In this document: one piece after another, positions 15,263 through 18,732 of the stretch
Numbering within the stretch: the first letter of the stretch is position 1
How the letters are laid out: every line of letters begins with the position of its first letter
NCBI GenBank assembly: GCA_947311745.1
Contig: CAMZLT010000187.1
Span: 1 to 18,732 of the forward strand
Reading direction: 5' to 3'
Length of the DNA stretch: 18,732 bases
Origin: an uncultured Flavobacteriaceae bacterium
GTDB taxonomy: Bacteria; Bacteroidota; Bacteroidia; Flavobacteriales; Flavobacteriaceae
Notes under the pieces: generated by a model
What the model was told of the DNA's origin: nothing
The model's input: only the letters and a program-made list of their open reading frames with translations
The model's database searches: none
Position numbers and translations under genes: made by a program

Positions 15263-15643
15263 ATGACAAAAGACCTTTCCAAAATTCAAAACATTTTAAT
15301 AGCTCTCTTAAAAAAACATATTGGTGATTTAAAAATTACTAAAAACACCAACGATAATTTTGAAGTTTCAGGAACTATTGAAGCTATGCAAGGTAAAAAA
15401 AAGGTAAACGGAATTTATTTTGCTAGTATTGTTCCAAAACCTAAAGACATACGTTTCTATTTTTTTCCAATTTATACACATAAAAACGAAATTGGCGAAT
15501 TACCTGATAATTTAAAAAAATGCTTAAAAGGCAAATCTTGTTTTCATGTCAAATATATGGATGTAGATTTACAAGGAAATTTTCAAAAAATGATTGATAA
15601 GGGAGTTCAAATTTTCAAAAAAAGCGGTTTATTGAAAAAATAA
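15263..15643 (+). CDS. Small protein of unknown function, DUF1801-like
   Basis: This 126-residue basic protein has no signal peptide or membrane span. An N-terminal helix (LSKIQNILIALLKKHI) is followed by strands (FEVSGTIEAMQGKKKVNGIYFASIVP, IRFYFFPIYTH) and a C-terminal part with LPDNLKKCLKGKSCFHVKYM and a final helix MIDKGVQIFKKSGLL. The strand FYFFPIYTH, the LKGKSCFHVK stretch and the closing helix resemble DUF1801/YdhG-like proteins, a family without an agreed function; the match is by eye only. A weak internal promoter may precede it, 31 bases after ribH. It sits between ribH and the mutL cluster with no sign of a shared pathway. Confidence 0.75.
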   Translation: MTKDLSKIQNILIALLKKHIGDLKITKNTNDNFEVSGTIEAMQGKKKVNGIYFASIVPKPKDIRFYFFPIYTHKNEIGELPDNLKKCLKGKSCFHVKYMDVDLQGNFQKMIDKGVQIFKKSGLLKK

Positions 15644-15680
15644 TACTTTTTATCGATAGCTTAACAACCAAATTATTCTG

Positions 15681-15688
15681 TATATTTG
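15681..15688 (+). promoter_or_regulatory. -7 promoter box for the 96-residue protein and mutL cluster
   Basis: TATATTTG at 15681-15688 is an exact TAnnTTTG box, 18 bases before the ATG at 15707. There is no good TTTG about 20 bases upstream. It would drive the tightly packed 15707-18559 gene set. Confidence 0.5.
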
Positions 15689-15706
15689 TAGATAATTTAA
15701 AAATAA

Positions 15707-15997
15707 ATGGCTCGTAAATTATTCAAATTAAGAAAAAATAAACGGTTTTATTACATGCCTCGCTTCTATCAAGGGACAGAGCAAGGGAATGTCTATGACA
15801 TACAATCAAAATTTGATATTAAAAACAGAGAACTAAACTATAACGATTTTAAAGGACAATGGTCACAAGCCAGAGTAGATTCGCGAACACGTGATAATGC
15901 AGGAATAAACTATAGAATTTTTATAATTATTGCAATTTTAACTTTTATAGTATTGTGGATTTTAGATTTTGATTTATCTATTTTTTCAAAACAATAA
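15707..15997 (+). CDS. Small membrane protein (flavobacterial, often mislabelled riboflavin synthase beta)
   Basis: This 96-residue protein has a basic, aromatic N-terminal part (ARKLFKLRKNKRFYYMPRFY), a central polar region with NYNDFKGQWSQARVDSRTR at about 45-63, and one membrane span at about residues 70-86 (FIIIAILTFIVLWILDF). I recall homologues next to mutL in Flavobacteriaceae annotated as riboflavin synthase subunit beta. Nothing in this sequence resembles a riboflavin enzyme, and the label probably comes from the nearby lumazine synthase gene. Its TAA stop shares a base with the mutL start (TAATG at 15995-15999), so translation of the two is probably coupled. Its function is unknown. 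Confidence 0.8.
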   Translation: MARKLFKLRKNKRFYYMPRFYQGTEQGNVYDIQSKFDIKNRELNYNDFKGQWSQARVDSRTRDNAGINYRIFIIIAILTFIVLWILDFDLSIFSKQ

Positions 15998-17832
15998 TGG
16001 CAGATATTATTCAATTACTTCCAGACCATGTTGCTAATCAAATTGCAGCAGGTGAAGTGGTACAACGACCAGCATCCGTTGTTAAAGAATTACTCGAAAA
16101 TGCTATTGATGCCAAAGCAGATTCCATAAAGTTAATTATAAAAAATGCAGGTAAATCTCTAATTCAAGTAATTGACAACGGAATTGGCATGAGCCAAACC
16201 GATGCTCGTTTATCTTTTGAAAGGCATGCAACTTCTAAAATTCAATCTGCAAACGATTTATTTAACTTACAAACTAAAGGATTTCGTGGCGAAGCTCTAG
16301 CTAGCATAGCTGCAATTGCACAAGTGGAACTCAAAACTAAACAAGAAAATCAAGATCTTGGTGTTTTAATTAAAATTGAAGGAAGCGAACTAATCACTCA
16401 AGAAATCGTATCGACAACCAAAGGAACAAGTATTGCAGTTAAAAATTTATTTTACAACATTCCTGCTAGACGAAATTTTCTAAAATCCGATACCGTAGAA
16501 ACGCGTCATATTATCGACGAATTTCAACGTGTAGCCTTAGCTCATCCTGATATTGCCTTTTCTTTAATACACAATGATAATGAAATTTATCATTTAAAAA
16601 ACGAAAATTTACGCCAACGAATTGTAGGAATATTTGGCAAAAAAATTGACGACAAATTAGTTCCGATTTCCGAAACTACCGATTTAGTATCCATTAAAGG
16701 TTTTGTAACCAACCCTAAATACGCAAAAAAGAAAAGAGGCGAACAATTTTTCTTTGCCAACAATCGTTTTATCAAGAGTAATTACCTAAATCACGCAGTG
16801 TTAAACGCCTACGACGGTTTGTTAGCCCCTAAATATTTCCCTTCGTATTTCATTTACATGGAAGTAGATCCAAGCACTATTGACATTAATATTCATCCAA
16901 CAAAAACCGAAGTGAAATTTGAAAACGAATCCGCAATTTATTCGTTTATTCGTGCAACGGTAAAACATAGTTTAGGACAATATAACATAGCACCTGCTTT
17001 AGATTTTAATCGCGATGAAAACTTAGATATTCCGTATAACTATGCAAATTCAACAAAAAAAGAAACACCAAGCATAACGGTAAATCCAAATTTTAATCCG
17101 TTTAAAACGGAAGGAACTTCTAGTAAATCTACCTTTACTCCAACCAAACAAACCCAAAATTGGGAAGCATTATACACCGAAATAGAACCAAAAACTATTG
17201 AGGACATTCCTGTAATAATTGAAAGTAATTTTGAACAAACTTCTTTATTTACAGAAACGGAAATACAAAAAGCAAACAAAACCTACCAACTACAAGGAAA
17301 GTATATTATTAGCAGTCTCAAAAACAGCATGTTAGTAGTAAAACAAAATTTAGCACACCAACGAATTATTTATGAAGAATTACTCGAAAAATTTGCAAAA
17401 ACCAAAAATTTAAGTCAAATTTTATTAATTCCGATAGAAATTGAATTTGCTAAACACGATGTTGCTATTTTATTCGAAAACAAAAGCGAGTTAGAAGAAA
17501 TTGGCTTTCAATTTCAAGAATTCACCAGTAAAGGAATTATTATAAAAGCAATCCCTACATTGATAAAACAAACCGAAGTACTGTCTATTTTAGAGGAAAT
17601 TATAGACAATAGTAAATTAGAAATTCCAAAAGAGTCACCAAGCCAATTAAATTACTTTTGTAAAGTAATTGCAAAAAATACTGCAATTAAAACAGGTCAA
17701 TTATTAAATAACAAAGAGCAAGAGCGAATTATAGATAAATTATTTTCGTGCAAAGAACCAAACTATGCTCCAAATGGCAAAGAAATATTCATTCATTTAC
17801 CTTTAGAGGAAATCGAAAAAAAATTCCATTAA
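15997..17832 (+). CDS. mutL: DNA mismatch repair protein MutL
   Basis: MutL couples mismatch recognition by MutS to strand removal. This 611-residue protein has the GHKL ATPase motifs ANQIAAGEVVQRPASVVKEL with catalytic Glu31, Mg-binding Asn35 (LLENAIDA), DNGIGMS (60-66) and TKGFRGEALASIAAI (93-107), then the transducer domain and a Ser/Thr-rich linker at about 345-425. The C-terminal dimerisation domain is present. Its endonuclease motif, usually DQHAxxERxxYE in MutH-less bacteria, reads KQNLAHQRIIYE at 449-460. The CPHGRP-type motif is also replaced, by YAPNGKE after Cys585, so the nicking site appears lost. The gene overlaps the upstream gene by one base, and the rhomboid gene follows after one base. 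Confidence 0.97.
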   Translation: MADIIQLLPDHVANQIAAGEVVQRPASVVKELLENAIDAKADSIKLIIKNAGKSLIQVIDNGIGMSQTDARLSFERHATSKIQSANDLFNLQTKGFRGEALASIAAIAQVELKTKQENQDLGVLIKIEGSELITQEIVSTTKGTSIAVKNLFYNIPARRNFLKSDTVETRHIIDEFQRVALAHPDIAFSLIHNDNEIYHLKNENLRQRIVGIFGKKIDDKLVPISETTDLVSIKGFVTNPKYAKKKRGEQFFFANNRFIKSNYLNHAVLNAYDGLLAPKYFPSYFIYMEVDPSTIDINIHPTKTEVKFENESAIYSFIRATVKHSLGQYNIAPALDFNRDENLDIPYNYANSTKKETPSITVNPNFNPFKTEGTSSKSTFTPTKQTQNWEALYTEIEPKTIEDIPVIIESNFEQTSLFTETEIQKANKTYQLQGKYIISSLKNSMLVVKQNLAHQRIIYEELLEKFAKTKNLSQILLIPIEIEFAKHDVAILFENKSELEEIGFQFQEFTSKGIIIKAIPTLIKQTEVLSILEEIIDNSKLEIPKESPSQLNYFCKVIAKNTAIKTGQLLNNKEQERIIDKLFSCKEPNYAPNGKEIFIHLPLEEIEKKFH

Positions 17833-17833
17833 T

Positions 17834-18559
17834 ATGATAAAAACTACCGAAACTGTTAAACATTTAATAATTATTAATGTATTATTTTTTGTAGCCGCAT
17901 TAGTTTTTAAAGAGCCTTTTTACGATATTTTTGCCATGCACTTTATAAAAAGTGACTTATTTAAACCTTGGCAAATTATTACGCATATGTTTATGCATGG
18001 TGGCGAAATGCACATTTTGTTCAATATGCTTGGTTTATGGATGTTTGGTAGTGCTGTTGAGAATATGATTGGTCAAAAAAAGTTTTTAATTCTTTATTTT
18101 GTATCTGGATTAGGAGCAGTTTTCTTTTCACAAGCAATAGATTATATTCAATTTAACTCTATTTATAACGAACTAACAAAAATAGGCGTTTCAAAACAAG
18201 AGATTATGCAAATAATTCAAACAAATGAAGTAAGTAACGTCATTTTAGAAAATATTTCAAAAGGCAAATTAATCACACTAATGACTATTTATTTTAAATC
18301 TTTAGTCGGAGCTTCTGGTGCTTTATATGGTGTCATGGTTGCCTTTGGTGTATTACAACCACGAGCAAAAATGGGCTTATTATTTTTACCAATTATGATT
18401 GAAGCACGTTATTTCATTCCGTTATTATTATTAGGAGATATCTTTTTTGGTATATTCGGAACAACAAATATTGGTCATTTTGCACATGTTGGAGGAGCAA
18501 TTGCAGGATTTCTACTAATATTAAAGCTAAAAAAACATACGTTCACACGATGGAATTAA
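17834..18559 (+). CDS. Rhomboid family intramembrane serine protease
   Basis: This 241-residue integral inner-membrane protein should cut the transmembrane segments of other proteins. The rhomboid core is intact: HILFNMLGLWMFG with His60 and Asn64 (the HxxxN oxyanion-side motif), GASGALYG with the nucleophile Ser161, and HFAHVGGAIAGF with catalytic His218. About six hydrophobic segments are visible, starting with LIIINVLFFVAALVF at the N terminus. A polar insertion at about 112-145 (FNSIYNELTKIGVSKQEIMQ) sits between membrane segments. The ATG lies one base after the mutL stop, so the genes are cotranscribed, though a functional link to mismatch repair is not evident. Confidence 0.94.
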   Translation: MIKTTETVKHLIIINVLFFVAALVFKEPFYDIFAMHFIKSDLFKPWQIITHMFMHGGEMHILFNMLGLWMFGSAVENMIGQKKFLILYFVSGLGAVFFSQAIDYIQFNSIYNELTKIGVSKQEIMQIIQTNEVSNVILENISKGKLITLMTIYFKSLVGASGALYGVMVAFGVLQPRAKMGLLFLPIMIEARYFIPLLLLGDIFFGIFGTTNIGHFAHVGGAIAGFLLILKLKKHTFTRWN

Positions 18560-18576
18560 AAAAATATTGTAAAAAG

Positions 18577-18609
18577 TTTGTTAAATTAATAAATAATTCC
18601 ATACATTTG
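18577..18609 (+). promoter_or_regulatory. Consensus promoter of the gene at the window end
   Basis: TTTG (18577-18580), 21 bases, TACATTTG (18602-18609) matches the Bacteroidota promoter exactly, with the same spacing as the roadblock promoter. Transcription from about 18615 gives an 80-base leader, long for this window. Confidence 0.75.
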
Positions 18610-18642
18610 TACCTAACAGTAACTTAAAATATTTTTTGCCTA

Positions 18643-18655
18643 TAGAATAATTCTA
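18643..18655 (+). promoter_or_regulatory. Perfect dyad in the leader of the last gene
   Basis: TAGAAT-A-ATTCTA is a perfect inverted repeat with a single central base, about 28 bases after the expected transcription start. With no loop it is better suited to a dimeric DNA-binding protein than to an RNA hairpin. AT-rich palindromes of this size also occur by chance. Confidence 0.3.
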
Positions 18656-18696
18656 CTTTTTAAAACAAAATATACAACAACTAAAAAAGGAGAATT

Positions 18697-18732
18697 ATGC
18701 AAAAAAGAAAACTGCAAGACGCTGTATTGGTA
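18697..18732 (+). CDS. Start of an unidentified gene (partial, 12 codons)
   Basis: An ATG at 18697 opens a frame that runs to the window end and reads MQKRKLQDAVLV. It is preceded by AAAAGGAGA (18685-18693), a strong Shine-Dalgarno with about 4 bases to the ATG, which is unusual here because most other genes lack one. Together with the upstream promoter and leader this is good evidence for a real start. Too little is visible to name the product. Confidence 0.6.
   Translation, partial: MQKRKLQDAVLV

Noticed and set aside
15651..15658. Palindrome TATCGATA before the 96-residue membrane protein gene
   Set aside because: An isolated 8-base palindrome in AT-rich DNA is expected by chance and has no partner copy nearby.
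1..18732. tRNA or rRNA genes, CRISPR arrays, insertion sequences, riboswitches
   Set aside because: No cloverleaf-like sequence, regularly spaced repeats, transposase motifs, or FMN element before ribH were seen; the gaps are short and mostly explained by promoters.

Overview
The window looks like chromosomal DNA of a low-GC member of the Flavobacteriaceae (phylum Bacteroidota). Four things support this: strongly A+T-rich genes with short A-rich leaders that mostly lack a Shine-Dalgarno sequence; several matches to the Bacteroidota promoter (TTTG, about 17-21 bases, then TAnnTTTG); a hybrid two-component regulator of the type characteristic of this phylum; and the neighbourhood recF / TPR protein / ribH / 96-residue membrane protein / mutL. 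No tRNA, rRNA, insertion sequence, phage gene or CRISPR array was seen.

Layout. Bases 1-1167 (+) hold the tail of an unidentified gene, a small membrane protein whose reading frame continues past its stop, and a lipoprotein of unknown function, closed by a good intrinsic terminator. A UPF0173 metallo-hydrolase (1243-1920, +) converges on an SF2 helicase (1930-3435, -). Then come two more minus-strand genes: a 1342-residue hybrid sensor kinase/AraC regulator (3610-7638) and carB (7706-10555), which lacks the C-terminal allosteric domain.

The central part is the most unusual. A minus-strand coiled-coil gene (10795-11307) ends in a run of twelve A followed by a stop. The -1 frame continues for about 56 codons and encodes a Lys-rich linker plus a C-terminal membrane anchor, so the gene is either frameshift-decayed or recoded by slippage. 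Divergent from it lie a roadblock/LC7 protein (11390-11779) with a consensus promoter and a stand-alone protoglobin (11865-12446). This divergent trio is the best candidate here for an undescribed module: a haem gas-binding protein, a Roadblock scaffold and a potentially membrane-anchored coiled-coil protein. Their cooperation is inferred only from position.

The last third is conserved housekeeping DNA. recF and a DciA-like DUF721 gene form a minus-strand pair. Divergent from recF on the plus strand are a membrane-anchored TPR protein, ribH (lumazine synthase), a small DUF1801-like protein, the 96-residue membrane protein, mutL and a rhomboid protease. The last three are packed so tightly (1-base overlap, then 1-base gap) that they are probably one operon. 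MutL has lost the key residues of the endonuclease motif usual in bacteria without MutH. The window ends in the first 12 codons of a new gene with a clean promoter, a dyad in its leader and an unusual strong Shine-Dalgarno.
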